NCBI RefSeq assembly: GCF_017163935.1
Contig: NZ_JABVZR010000001.1
Coordinates: 3,472,001 to 3,536,000, forward strand
Length of the DNA: 64,000 nucleotides
Reading direction: 5' to 3'
Origin: Novosphingobium terrae
Lineage (GTDB): Bacteria > Pseudomonadota > Alphaproteobacteria > Sphingomonadales > Sphingomonadaceae
The position numbers were made by a program, and so were the translations under genes. Below are positions 1 to 8,030 of the stretch, piece after piece. The stretch's first letter is position 1, and each line of letters starts with the position of its first letter. The notes under the pieces are model-generated. The model saw nothing but the letters and a program-made list of their open reading frames with translations, ran no database searches and had not been told where the DNA came from.

Positions 1-154
1 TTCATCATCATGCCTATCCCCATAAGCGATCGGCAAAAGCTACAGGAAAAGCGTGCAGGCGCAAGGGATATGCCGGCGCTTTACCGCCTCCGCTTCCGGC
101 CCCCTTGCCCCCGCCCTCTTGCTCCGCCCGCATCATTGCGCCATGAACGCGCGC

Positions 155-721
155 ATGGCTATTCTCTCTGACCGCTGGATCCGCACGCAGGCCCTTGAAA
201 ACGGCATGATCGAGCCCTTTGTCGAACGCCAGACCCGCGATGGCGCGGGCGGCGGGATCATCTCCTACGGGCTGTCGTCCTATGGCTATGACGCGCGCGT
301 GGCCGATGAGTTCAAGATCTTCACCAATGTCGATTCCGCCGTGGTGGACCCCAAGGATTTCGCGGCCAACTCCTTCGTGGACCGCAAGACCGATTGCTGC
401 GTGATCCCGCCCAACAGCTTCGCGCTGGCCCGCACGGTGGAATATTTCCGCGTGCCGCGCGACGTGCTGGTGATCTGCCTTGGCAAGAGCACCTATGCCC
501 GCTGCGGCATCATCGTGAATGTCACCCCGCTGGAGCCGGGCTGGGAAGGCCATGTGACGCTGGAATTCTCCAACACCACCCCCCTGCCCGCCAAGATCTA
601 CGCCAATGAGGGCGCCTGCCAGTTCCTGTTCCTGCAGGGCAATGAGCCCTGCGAGGTCAGCTATGCCGACCGCGCGGGCAAATATATGGGCCAGCGCGGC
701 GTGACGCTGCCGCGTCTTTAA
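155..721 (+). CDS. dcd: dCTP deaminase
   Basis: Deaminates dCTP to dUTP in the cytosol, feeding thymidylate synthesis. From the ATG at 155 the protein is 188 aa, matching the usual Dcd length of about 185-190. The family signature [10 protein letters not shown] lies at residues 110-119. The [14 protein letters not shown] block follows at 127-140 and carries the catalytic Glu (E137). The C-terminal nucleotide-binding region YMGQRG is at 177-182. An in-frame ATG at 143 is a possible alternative start; neither has a strong ribosome-binding site. The gene stands alone and is followed by a large GC-rich hairpin. Family assignment is secure. Confidence 0.95.
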   Translation: MAILSDRWIRTQALENGMIEPFVERQTRDGAGGGIISYGLSSYGYDARVADEFKIFTNVDSAVVDPKDFAANSFVDRKTDCCVIPPNSFALARTVEYFRVPRDVLVICLGKSTYARCGIIVNVTPLEPGWEGHVTLEFSNTTPLPAKIYANEGACQFLFLQGNEPCEVSYADRAGKYMGQRGVTLPRL

Positions 722-744
722 GAAAACCGGCTCCGGCTGTCTCG

Positions 745-791
745 CCCGCCCGGCCACCCCGCAGGATACTCTCGATGGGTGGCCGGGCGGG
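745..791 (+). terminator. Strong GC-rich hairpin downstream of dcd
   Basis: A perfect 15-bp inverted repeat: arm 745-759 (cccgcccggccaccc) and arm 777-791, separated by 17 nt. It starts 24 bp after the dcd stop. No T-run follows the second arm, so it is either a factor-assisted terminator or an mRNA-stabilising stem rather than a textbook intrinsic terminator. Confidence 0.5.
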
Positions 792-927
792 GGAGAGGGC
801 CGGTGCCGCACCGACCATGTGCCCTTCCGCACATGGTCCAAACAACACCCGGCGCACACCAGCCCCGGGCGATCCGCTGCGATCGTATCCATGCTTGGCC
901 TCACCGCCTGACTGTGGCTATGAACCT

Positions 928-948
928 GTTGGCTTTACATAAGCCAAC
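928..948. promoter_or_regulatory. 21-bp palindrome upstream of the NAMPT gene
   Basis: Perfect 8-bp arms GTTGGCTT and AAGCCAAC flank the 5-nt centre TACAT, 46 bp before the GTG start at 995. Size and symmetry fit an operator for a dimeric regulator. NAD-metabolism repressors (NrtR, NadQ) are candidates by function only; no such regulator is in the window. Confidence 0.4.
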
Positions 949-994
949 ATCCGCCCGGCCCTCCCCCTGAGCCGGGCACCGCAGGAAGCAGCGC

Positions 995-2404
995 GTGACC
1001 AACCCGATCCTTACGACCGACAGCTACAAGCACAGCCACTTCCTGCAATATCCCCCCGAGACACGCACGCTTTCGGCCTATGTCGAGGCGCGCCCCGGCG
1101 GTTTCAGCGACCAGATCCTGTTTCTGGGCCTGCAACCCTTCCTGCTCGATTTTCTGGGTCACACCATCACCCGCCATGATGTGCAGGAAGCGCAGGAGAT
1201 CACCCGCGCCCATGGCCTGCCCTTCAACCGTGCCGGATGGGACCGCATCGTCTCCACCCATGGCGGCCATCTGCCGCTGTCGATCACCGCTCTGCCCGAG
1301 GGGATGATCGTCCCCTCCGGCGTGCCGCTGCTTCAGGTCGAGAACACCGACCCGGCCCTGCCCTGGCTGGCCACCTTCGTGGAAACCGCCCTGCTGCGCG
1401 CCATCTGGTATCCCACCACCGTGGCCACCGTCAGCTGGCGCTGCCGCGCGATCATCCGCGCCGGTCTGCTGACCACCAGCGACGATCCCGAGGGCCAGTT
1501 GCCCTTCAAGCTGCATGATTTCGGCGCGCGCGGCGTTTCCAGCGGCGAAAGCGCGGCGCTGGGCGGCATGGCGCATCTGGTGAACTTCATGGGCACCGAC
1601 ACGATGGAGGCCCTGCTGGCCGCCCGGCGCTATTACAATGCCGATATGGCCGGTTTCTCGATCCCCGCCGCCGAGCATTCCACCATCACCGCCTGGGGCC
1701 GCGAGCGTGAGCGCGAAGCCTATGCCAACATCCTCAAGCATTTCGCCGGGGAAGGCAGCATGGTCGCGGTGGTGTCGGACAGCTATGATCTCGATGCCGC
1801 CGTCGGCCATTTGTGGGGCGAGGATCTGCATGACGCCGTGCTGGCCCACAAGGGCACGCTGGTGATCCGGCCCGACAGCGGCGATCCGGTGGAAACCCCG
1901 CTGCGGGTGCTGAACACGCTGTGGGACCACTTTGGCGGCACCATCAACGGCAGGGGCTATCGCCTGCTCGACCCGCGCCTGCGCGTCATTCAGGGCGACG
2001 GCATGACGCCGGCCACCATCGAGCGCCTGATTGCCCGCCTGATCGAGGAAGGCTTCGCGGTGGACAACATCGCTTTCGGCATGGGCGGCGGGCTGCTGCA
2101 GCAGGTCAACCGTGACACGCTGCGCTTTGCCATGAAGGCCAATGCCCTGCGCGACGATGCGGGCGTCTGGCACGATATCGCCAAGGACCCGGCCACAGAT
2201 CCGGGCAAGCGCAGCAAGGCCGGGCGTCAGGCGGTGGTGCAGGAAGACGGCGCGCTGCGCGCCGTACGACTGGATGATCTGGACGGCCGCACCAATCTGC
2301 TGACCGAAGTGTGGCGCGACGGGCGCCTGCTGTTCCACCACGATTTCGAGGCGGTGCGCCAGCGCTCGCGCCTGCATGAAAGCCGGATCAGACTCCCGGC
2401 CTGA
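995..2404 (+). CDS. nadV: Nicotinamide phosphoribosyltransferase (NAMPT/NadV)
   Basis: Condenses nicotinamide with PRPP to give NMN, the salvage route to NAD. The 469-aa product is close to the 460-490 aa of this family and aligns by eye end to end: SYKHSHF near residue 10, LHDFGARGVSSGESAALGG near 173-191, EHSTITAWG near 227 (conserved active-site His), RPDSGDP near 291 and FGMGGGLLQQ near 361. The start is GTG at 995, preceded by GCAGGAAGC, a good ribosome-binding site. It ends 7 bp before the convergent gene at 2412. A 21-bp palindrome upstream may control it. No adjacent NMN adenylyltransferase or ADP-ribose pyrophosphatase is present. Confidence 0.93.
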   Translation: MTNPILTTDSYKHSHFLQYPPETRTLSAYVEARPGGFSDQILFLGLQPFLLDFLGHTITRHDVQEAQEITRAHGLPFNRAGWDRIVSTHGGHLPLSITALPEGMIVPSGVPLLQVENTDPALPWLATFVETALLRAIWYPTTVATVSWRCRAIIRAGLLTTSDDPEGQLPFKLHDFGARGVSSGESAALGGMAHLVNFMGTDTMEALLAARRYYNADMAGFSIPAAEHSTITAWGREREREAYANILKHFAGEGSMVAVVSDSYDLDAAVGHLWGEDLHDAVLAHKGTLVIRPDSGDPVETPLRVLNTLWDHFGGTINGRGYRLLDPRLRVIQGDGMTPATIERLIARLIEEGFAVDNIAFGMGGGLLQQVNRDTLRFAMKANALRDDAGVWHDIAKDPATDPGKRSKAGRQAVVQEDGALRAVRLDDLDGRTNLLTEVWRDGRLLFHHDFEAVRQRSRLHESRIRLPA

Positions 2405-2411
2405 TCGGACT

Positions 2412-2870
2412 TCAATAGGGAGCGCTGTAACCGCCGGATTGAGCCATCTGCGCCAGATGCGGCGGCAGGCAGTCGCGCAGCACGAAGGGGCTGGCGGGAT
2501 CGTCGATATGGTAATCCCGGCTCAGGCGGGCGCGCAGGGCGTTCACTCCGGTGGCAGAGGAATCCTTGATCGGGAAGCGGGCGATCACCCGCTCCTGCTG
2601 CTCATCGACCACGGCGAAGCAGGGCTGTGCGCGCGGCGATTCCCAGGCCTCCATGTTGAAGCCCCCCGCGATATGCCAGCGATGCAGATCGGCGCTGACG
2701 ATCGCGCGGTGGCAATGGCGGCAGCGGCCATAGGCCAGTTCGCCCGCCTCCAGCCGGAGCGGCGCATGCATCGGCTCATGGTCGCGCGCGTACCAGCAAG
2801 GGGTCAGCGTGACGACGGTTGGCGGCATGGGGGTGAGAGGCGTCAGCGGCTTCGAGGGCAAAGTCATCAT
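2412..2870 (-). CDS. Hypothetical protein with a CxxC motif
   Basis: Unrecognised 152-aa soluble protein. A CRHCH motif at about residues 50-54 and a free Cys at about 25 suggest a single zinc or metal knuckle. No signal peptide or membrane segment is seen. Translation is well supported: AAAGGAGG lies immediately upstream of two consecutive ATG codons (2870 and 2867), and spacing favours the second. It is convergent with the NAMPT gene and divergent from the Lrp-type regulator. Function cannot be inferred from sequence or context. Confidence 0.6.
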   Translation of the reverse strand: MMTLPSKPLTPLTPMPPTVVTLTPCWYARDHEPMHAPLRLEAGELAYGRCRHCHRAIVSADLHRWHIAGGFNMEAWESPRAQPCFAVVDEQQERVIARFPIKDSSATGVNALRARLSRDYHIDDPASPFVLRDCLPPHLAQMAQSGGYSAPY

Positions 2871-2903
2871 CGCCTCCTTTCAGGCCATGGCAAGCACCCG
2901 TTA

Positions 2904-2915
2904 ACCATGCATGGT
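2904..2915. promoter_or_regulatory. 12-bp palindrome in a divergent promoter region
   Basis: ACCATGCATGGT is a perfect palindrome between the divergent genes at 2870 (minus) and 3078 (plus). It overlaps a TTAACCAT octamer at 2901-2908 that resembles a CtrA half-site. Function is not known. Confidence 0.25.
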
Positions 2916-3077
2916 CAGAGCTTATAAAGAGTGCCGCGTCGCCCCCGTGGAATCACCTAGGCCCGCACCAGGGCTGCGCGATTTGCGTATTGAGCGCTCC
3001 GCCCCTGTGATGTCCTTATCGCATTCGGGCCTTCATCGCGCATCGCGTACAGGATTCCATCAACAGGGGTGGTGTTG

Positions 3078-3584
3078 ATGACGGACAAAATCGAGATCGA
3101 CTTCGACATGACCGACTTCCGGATCATGCGCGCCCTCACCCATGATGGCCGCATGTCGGACGTGATGCTGGGGGAACAGGTCAACCTGTCCAGCACGGCA
3201 GCCGCGCGCCGCCGCAAGATCCTTGAGGATCGCGGCGCCATCGCGGGCTACACCGCCGCGCTCGATATGCCGATGCTGGGGCTGGGCATCATGGTGATGG
3301 TGGCCATCGAGCTGAAATCCCAGACCGACCAGGTGCTGGAGGAGTTCGAGGCCGCGGTGGTGCGCTGCCCCTCGGTCACCCATTGCAGCTTTATCTCGGG
3401 CGATATGGATTTCATGATGATGGTCCATGTCCGCTCCTTCGACGATTATGACCGGGTCTATCGCCGTGAACTGGCCATGCTGCCGCATGTGGCGCGCATC
3501 CGCTCCAGCTTCGTGATGCGCAGCGTGACTCATCGCAACGTGCCGCCCGCCATTTTCGAGCGCCCCTCCCTTCCCAGCCTGTGA
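3078..3584 (+). CDS. Lrp/AsnC family transcriptional regulator
   Basis: A 168-aa DNA-binding regulator from the ATG at 3078; upstream in-frame GTG and TTG codons at 3069-3077 are less likely starts because CAGGGGTGG would serve the ATG. Residues 8-62 form the winged HTH (RALTHDGRMSDVMLGEQVNLSSTAAARRR split over helices 1-3). Residues 70-160 form the RAM/AsnC effector domain, with a GDMDFMMMVHV strand typical of Lrp proteins. The family usually senses amino acids or related small molecules. Its target is unknown; the divergent 152-aa gene is one candidate. A strong intrinsic terminator follows. Confidence 0.9.
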   Translation: MTDKIEIDFDMTDFRIMRALTHDGRMSDVMLGEQVNLSSTAAARRRKILEDRGAIAGYTAALDMPMLGLGIMVMVAIELKSQTDQVLEEFEAAVVRCPSVTHCSFISGDMDFMMMVHVRSFDDYDRVYRRELAMLPHVARIRSSFVMRSVTHRNVPPAIFERPSLPSL

Positions 3585-3642
3585 TTCGCGCCGGACGGGC
3601 TGACCAGCCGGGCTAACGCCTTCCCTTTTCCTGCCAGATTTG

Positions 3643-3672
3643 GGCGGAACCCCTCGGGGTTTCCGCCTTTTG
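3643..3672 (+). terminator. Intrinsic terminator of the Lrp-type gene
   Basis: Arms GGCGGAA-CCCC and GGGG-TTTCCGCC form a stem of about 11 bp with a 2-nt tip, followed by TTTTGT. It lies 59 bp after the stop codon at 3584. Confidence 0.85.
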
Positions 3673-3705
3673 TCGTCTGGAACCGCCACCATAATTAAAT
3701 ATTGA

Positions 3706-3718
3706 GCGATTATATCGC
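3706..3718. promoter_or_regulatory. Palindrome upstream of ohr (distal)
   Basis: GCGAT-TAT-ATCGC, a perfect 5-bp inverted repeat in an A/T-rich stretch 87 bp upstream of the ohr start. It overlaps the likely promoter region. It may bind an OhrR-type MarR repressor, but none is encoded next to it. Confidence 0.35.
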
Positions 3719-3751
3719 ACGCTATTGACATGCCTGCACGAGTCATTCATA

Positions 3752-3769
3752 TAGATCGCACACGATCTA
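3752..3769. promoter_or_regulatory. Palindrome upstream of ohr (proximal)
   Basis: Perfect 7-bp arms TAGATCG and CGATCTA with the 4-nt spacer CACA, 35 bp upstream of the ohr start. Its location fits an operator that blocks transcription until peroxide oxidises the repressor. The match to a specific OhrR consensus cannot be verified here. Confidence 0.45.
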
Positions 3770-3804
3770 ATTACCCATTCCCCCCGAAACGAAAGGACAG
3801 TCTC

Positions 3805-4233
3805 ATGGCCAGCAAGATCCTCTACTCCACCACCGCCACCGCCAACGGAGGCCGCGACGGCCGCAGCCGCACCGAAGATGGCGCGCTTGACGTCACGCTG
3901 GCTGTCCCCGTCGAAATGGGCGGCAACGGTCAGGGCAACAACCCCGAGCAGCTCTTTGCCGCCGGCTACGCCGCCTGCTTCCTGGGTGCGATGAAGTTCG
4001 CCGCCAGCCAGGACAAGGACCTGCCCCGCGTGCCCAACGACACCACCGTCTCGGCCACCGTCAGCATCGGCCCGCGCGCCGACAAGGGCTTCGGTCTGGC
4101 TGTGAAGCTGTCGATCAACCTGCCCGGCGTGGAACGCGCCGCCGCCGAGGCTCTCGTCGCCGAAGCCGACACCATCTGCCCCTACAGCCACGCCACGCGC
4201 GGCAACATCACGGTGGACCTGTCGGTCGCCTGA
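3805..4233 (+). CDS. ohr: Organic hydroperoxide resistance protein (Ohr, OsmC superfamily)
   Basis: Thiol peroxidase that reduces organic and fatty-acid hydroperoxides. The 142-aa product from the ATG at 3805 (preceded by GAAAGGACAG) matches the family length. The two redox cysteines are present: C58 in GYAACFLGA and C125 in ICPYSHATRG. Conserved residues near R20 and E48 fit the catalytic arrangement. The longer frame starting at 3730 runs through the operator region and is not the real start. Two palindromes lie upstream and an intrinsic terminator follows. Confidence 0.95.
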   Translation: MASKILYSTTATANGGRDGRSRTEDGALDVTLAVPVEMGGNGQGNNPEQLFAAGYAACFLGAMKFAASQDKDLPRVPNDTTVSATVSIGPRADKGFGLAVKLSINLPGVERAAAEALVAEADTICPYSHATRGNITVDLSVA

Positions 4234-4256
4234 TCACCGGGTAGCGCAATGACAAG

Positions 4257-4285
4257 GCCGGAAGGGGGATGCCCTTTCCGGCTTT
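4257..4285. terminator. Bidirectional terminator between ohr and a small minus-strand gene
   Basis: Arms GCCGGAAGGG and CCCTTTCCGGC enclose a short loop, followed by TTTTGTCG on the plus strand. On the other side GACAA gives a short T-run for minus-strand transcripts. It serves ohr (stop at 4233) and the convergent gene ending at 4294. Confidence 0.8.
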
Positions 4286-4293
4286 TGTCGTTC

Positions 4294-4518
4294 TCAGGCC
4301 GTCGAACGCAGCGTGTAGATCGCCGGCTGAGGCGCCGGGTCCTGGAGCCTCTGAAGCTTGATGATCGCCGAAGCGACATCGATCGCCGCAAGGCCGAGCT
4401 GAGCGCGATCAAGCTCTGCCAGCACACCGTCAAGCGTGGCAATAAGGGTTTGAACCTGACGCGGATCAGGCTGATTTGCGCGATACATGGCCAAATCTTG
4501 CTTTAAAGAGCGTCGCAC
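4294..4518 (-). CDS. Small hypothetical helical protein
   Basis: A 74-aa protein of unknown function, starting with GTG at 4518 (GAGAAGGG upstream) or with ATG at 4488. The sequence is amphipathic and largely helical, with repeated Leu/Ala heptad-like spacing (about residues 22-58) and no signal peptide or Cys. It shares the terminator at 4257-4285 with ohr. Coding is supported by the terminator and ribosome-binding site, but no family is recognised. Confidence 0.5.
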   Translation of the reverse strand: MRRSLKQDLAMYRANQPDPRQVQTLIATLDGVLAELDRAQLGLAAIDVASAIIKLQRLQDPAPQPAIYTLRSTA

Positions 4519-4610
4519 CGAACGCCCTTCTCGCCACCGGACGCTGAACCTAGTTTGAACCTGAGCTGCGGTTTGTTTTCAAGGGATTGAAGGTCGGGAA
4601 AAGGGAAAAA

Positions 4611-4845
4611 GCGAGGGGGTTACCCCCTCGCGCTCCCATGACGTCTTCCGGCGAGAGGGTGGTGGCGCCCGATCGTGGTGCGGGAACCCTCCACCGGTGC
4701 GAGGCAAAGCACCGCAGGCAGGCAGTGTTGGAACGATGAGTCGTGCTGGCGATATGAAAGCCTGCGGCGCGGCGTCGTTGCTCCAAGGCCGAACCCGAAG
4801 CGCAACGCAGACAGTAAAGGGAGCGCGAGGGTGTAACACCCTCGC
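4611..4845 (-). repeat. Nested inverted-repeat element, copy 1
   Basis: A 235-bp copy of the dispersed intergenic element. End palindromes are at 4611-4631 (arms GCGAGGGGGT/ACCCCCTCGC) and 4825-4845 (arms GCGAGGGTGT/ACACCCTCGC). Next to them are the inverted blocks GCTCCC and GGGAGC. A central hairpin pairs CCGCAGGC with GCCTGCGG. The head (4845 side) is 14 bp after the alpha-glucosidase stop. Leaving the element on the minus strand, the palindrome is followed by TTTTTCCC, so it should terminate that transcript. The whole gap 4519-4859 holds nothing else. Confidence 0.9.
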
Positions 4846-4859
4846 ATTCTCTTTTCTCT

Positions 4860-6500
4860 TCATTTCTTTTCTGTCTCAACAAACAGCGCAGCGTAAGGCG
4901 GCAAGCTTGTGCTGGTCGCGCCATTGACCGCCAGCACGGTGCCGCCGTCCGGCGCCTTGTGCTTGATCGCCTCGCCCGAGAGGTTGAAGGCGCAAGCGAT
5001 GCTCTGCCCCTCATGGCTGCGGGTGAAGGTGAGCAAACCGCCATCGGCCTTGGCCTCGGTCAGCGCGCCCAGCTTGAGGGCAGGATGGTGCTCGCGCAGG
5101 GCCAGCATGGCGCGGGTCCAGTGCAGCTGACTCTCGGGATCGGCCTCTTGGCCCGCCACCGCCTTGGCGATGTTGGTGGGCGAGAGCGGGAGCCAAGGCT
5201 CACCCTCTGTGAAACCGGCGTGGAAGTGCTCGCCGTCCCAGGGCATGGGGGTGCGGACGCCGTCGCGGCTCAGGGTCAGGGGCCAGTTGGCGATGGCCTC
5301 GGGGTCTTTCAGGAGGTGGAAGGGGATTTCGTCCTGCTCAAGGCCCAGTTCCTGACCTTGGTAGAGGAAGATGTTGCCGCGCAGGCTGGCCAGCAAAGCG
5401 GCGGTCAGGCGGGCGAAGGCGGGGCGATGCTCCTCGCTCACCCAGCGGGAGATATGGCGGGGAGCGTCGTGGTTCTCGAAAGCCCAGCTGGGCCAGCCTT
5501 CGGGGAGGCTTTCTTCGGAAGGCTCCTCGCCCCATTGCGACAGGGCTTTCACCACCAGATCGGCAGTGAGGTAAGGGGCATAGAGGAAATCGAAGCTGTA
5601 GGCTGAGGACAGGCGCTGCTCGCCTGCGGTGTAGGCTTTCATCAGCGGGACGGCCTCGTCTCCGCCCACTTCGGCGACGGTAAAGGTGGCGCCATACTCG
5701 GCACAGAGCTTGGCGATCTTCTCGACGAAGCCCACCACATCGGGGTGGTTCTGGCTGTTGACCTTCTGCTGGAAGTCGAACGGTCGCGTGCGGGGGCGGC
5801 CATCCTCGGGCGCGGCGGGATTGTCGGTGAAGGCGGGATCGAACATCGAGTGGTTGAGCGCATCGAGCCGGAAGCCATCCACCCCGCGATCCAGCCAGAA
5901 GCGCAGCGCATCGAGGGCCGCCGCCTGCACCGCCGGATTATGGGCGTTCAGCTGGGGCTGCTCCTTGAGGAACTGGTGCATGTAGTACTGCTGGCGACGG
6001 GCATCCCACGTCCATGCCGGGCCGCCAAAGACGGACTGCCAGTTGTTGGGCGGGGTGCCGTCTGCATTGGCGTCTTTCCAGACGTACCAGTCGGCCTTGT
6101 CATTGATCTTGTCCGCGCGGCTCTGGGCGAACCAGGGGTGCTTGTCGCTGGTGTGGGCGAAAACCATGTCGATGGTGACCTTCAGGCCCAGCCCATGGGC
6201 CTTCTCCACCAGAGCATCGAAATCCGCCAGCGTGCCGAAGATGGGATCGACATCGCAATAGTCCGCCACGTCATAGCCGAAATCCGCCATCGGGCTGGTG
6301 TAGAACGGGCTGATCCAGATCGCTTCCACGCCCAGACTGGCCACATAATCCAGCCTTGCGGTGATCCCGGCCAGATCGCCGATCCCGTCGCCATTGCTGT
6401 CCGTAAAGCTGCGCGGATAGATCTGGTAGATCGCCGCCCCTCGCCACCATGAATCCACAGATGCTTCCAAAGACGGGGCCAAAACGGTCTGAGAACTCAT
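4860..6500 (-). CDS. GH13 alpha-glucosidase (oligo-1,6-glucosidase type)
   Basis: Hydrolyses terminal alpha-glucosidic bonds of malto- or isomalto-oligosaccharides, probably in the cytosol because no signal peptide is seen. The likely start is the ATG at 6500 (MSSQTV, 546 aa); an in-frame ATG at 6515 exists. Numbered from 6515, the motifs are: N-terminal GH13 signature WWRGAAIYQIYPRSF at 23-37, VFAHTSDKHPWF at 118-129, nucleophile D218 in GFRLDALNH, acid/base E282 in VAEVGG and D350 in ENHDAPR. The aromatic-rich C-terminal beta domain is present. No sugar regulator or transporter is adjacent. A repeat element follows the stop directly. Confidence 0.92.
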   Translation of the reverse strand: MSSQTVLAPSLEASVDSWWRGAAIYQIYPRSFTDSNGDGIGDLAGITARLDYVASLGVEAIWISPFYTSPMADFGYDVADYCDVDPIFGTLADFDALVEKAHGLGLKVTIDMVFAHTSDKHPWFAQSRADKINDKADWYVWKDANADGTPPNNWQSVFGGPAWTWDARRQQYYMHQFLKEQPQLNAHNPAVQAAALDALRFWLDRGVDGFRLDALNHSMFDPAFTDNPAAPEDGRPRTRPFDFQQKVNSQNHPDVVGFVEKIAKLCAEYGATFTVAEVGGDEAVPLMKAYTAGEQRLSSAYSFDFLYAPYLTADLVVKALSQWGEEPSEESLPEGWPSWAFENHDAPRHISRWVSEEHRPAFARLTAALLASLRGNIFLYQGQELGLEQDEIPFHLLKDPEAIANWPLTLSRDGVRTPMPWDGEHFHAGFTEGEPWLPLSPTNIAKAVAGQEADPESQLHWTRAMLALREHHPALKLGALTEAKADGGLLTFTRSHEGQSIACAFNLSGEAIKHKAPDGGTVLAVNGATSTSLPPYAALFVETEKK

Positions 6501-6756
6501 GCAGGCATCTCGCAATCGATGGTCGAGCCCGCACTCTATGGCAAGGATCGGGGCCTGCCCAGCGGTATACGAATGTGCTGACCTGCCCTGAGGATCAGCT
6601 TTGTGACGAATTTTTGCCGATCCGGTTCATCTTGCGCAAATCCTCGTGAAATTACAGGGCTCGACAAAAGCGAGCCTTGCATCTGGCGCACAGATGCGGG
6701 ATCGGGGTTATTCAACCCTTGTTGCAGGACAAGGGCACAGGCAGGAGCATTTCGGC

Positions 6757-8016
6757 ATGAGCATCACCGGCGGGGCGCGTCCCCCATTTCCCTCGCGGGC
6801 AGGCATCGCGCCCGTGGCGGAGGCCCGTGAAGCTCAACATCATGGCACAAGCCGCTGGCTGAAGGGCGCCGCCCTCGCCTCGGCGGGCCTGCTGGGGGCA
6901 TGGGCTGCTCCCGCGCTGGCTGGTCCAGCCGATCAGGCCACGCTGACCTATGCGCCGCTCGATTCGCTACAGGCTGCCGATGGCGCCGCCCAGACCGCCG
7001 TGCCCGCGCCGGCCTTCCCCGCAGCCACCACGCCGTCCCCGGCAGCGGCGGACCAGCCCGCTCAGGCCCCGGCCAGCACGCCGCCCGCTGCAGCCTCCGC
7101 CGACGACAAGGGGTCCGCCACCGGCCAGCACAGCACCACGCCTGCCCCCGCGCACGCCACCAGCGCCCCGGGCGACATCGTCGTCTCGGGTGAGCGCAAG
7201 GCTCCGGCGGGCGATCCGCTGGAAGGCGTCAACATGAAGTCCTATGCCGTGGTGCAGGCGACGGACAAGGCGGTCGTCGGCCCGGCGGCCATGGCCTATA
7301 AGAAGACCCTGCCCTCGCCGCTGCGTCAGGGCCTGCACAATGTGCTCTACAATCTGCGCGAGCCCCCTGTGGCCGTGGCCTTTCTGGCGGAGCACAAATT
7401 CGGCAAGGCTTTCGAGACAGTCGGACGGCTGGCGATCAACACCACCATCGGTCTGGCGGGCATTTTCGACATCGCCAAGCGCAAGCCCTTCCATCTGCCC
7501 CGGCGCGCCAACGGCATCGCCGATGCCATGGGCTTCTACGGCATCAAGCCGGGCCCCTACTTCTTCCTGCCGCTGATCGGCCCCACCACGCTGCGCGACC
7601 TGATCGGCACCACCATCGACCGTGTCGGCTTCCCGGCGCTCTATGCCGACGAGCTGCGCGGGCCTGCCTATGGTCTGGCGGTGACGATCATCGGCGGCCT
7701 GGACGACCGCGTGATGATCGATCCGGAACTGCGCGTGTTCCGCGATGCGCCCGATTCCTATGCGGCGATGCGGCGTTTCTATCTCCAGCACCGTCAGGCC
7801 GAGATCGACGAGCTGCATGGCATCCACACCCGCCCGATCACGGCGGAAGAGGCTGTCTATGGCCCCTCGGCAGCGCCTGACGCCGCGCCTGCGGCCAGTT
7901 TGCCCCCGCTGATGATCCCGCCGATCATTCAGGAGCCGGCACCGCCGCCGCCGCCTGCGCCGATCATGGTGTCCAATCCCGTCGTTCAGCCGATTCCGCC
8001 CGGTCGACATCGCTGA
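6757..8016 (+). CDS. MlaA/VacJ-family outer-membrane lipid-asymmetry protein, unlipidated form
   Basis: MlaA extracts mislocalised phospholipids from the outer leaflet of the outer membrane for the Mla pathway. This 419-aa protein starts at the ATG at 6757, with GGAGC about 9 nt upstream. It carries an Ala-rich export segment (LKGAALASAGLLGAWAAPALA, about residues 35-56) ending in an ALA-G cleavage site, then a roughly 90-aa Pro/Ala-rich linker. The MlaA core follows at about 155-350, with signatures LREPPVAVAFL, RLAINTTIGLAGIFD and GFYGIKPGPYFFLPLIGPTTLRD (split here). A Pro-rich tail ends the protein. No Cys is present anywhere, so the classical lipid anchor is absent. No mla ABC genes are adjacent. 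Confidence 0.85.
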   Translation: MSITGGARPPFPSRAGIAPVAEAREAQHHGTSRWLKGAALASAGLLGAWAAPALAGPADQATLTYAPLDSLQAADGAAQTAVPAPAFPAATTPSPAAADQPAQAPASTPPAAASADDKGSATGQHSTTPAPAHATSAPGDIVVSGERKAPAGDPLEGVNMKSYAVVQATDKAVVGPAAMAYKKTLPSPLRQGLHNVLYNLREPPVAVAFLAEHKFGKAFETVGRLAINTTIGLAGIFDIAKRKPFHLPRRANGIADAMGFYGIKPGPYFFLPLIGPTTLRDLIGTTIDRVGFPALYADELRGPAYGLAVTIIGGLDDRVMIDPELRVFRDAPDSYAAMRRFYLQHRQAEIDELHGIHTRPITAEEAVYGPSAAPDAAPAASLPPLMIPPIIQEPAPPPPPAPIMVSNPVVQPIPPGRHR

Positions 8017-8030
8017 CGGCCATCAGGCGG

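Noticed and set aside
4550..5044. Apparent proteins encoded within the repeat copies (for example the 164- and 94-codon frames here)
   Set aside because: The frames cross the palindromes and internal stems of the dispersed element and differ between copies. Frame is not preserved beyond about 10 codons, so these are not proteins.
6658..6676. GGCTCG-N7-CGAGCC inverted repeat between the alpha-glucosidase and the MlaA-like gene as a sugar-repressor operator
   Set aside because: Only 6-bp arms in GC-rich DNA, no repressor gene nearby, and no match that I can defend to a known operator.
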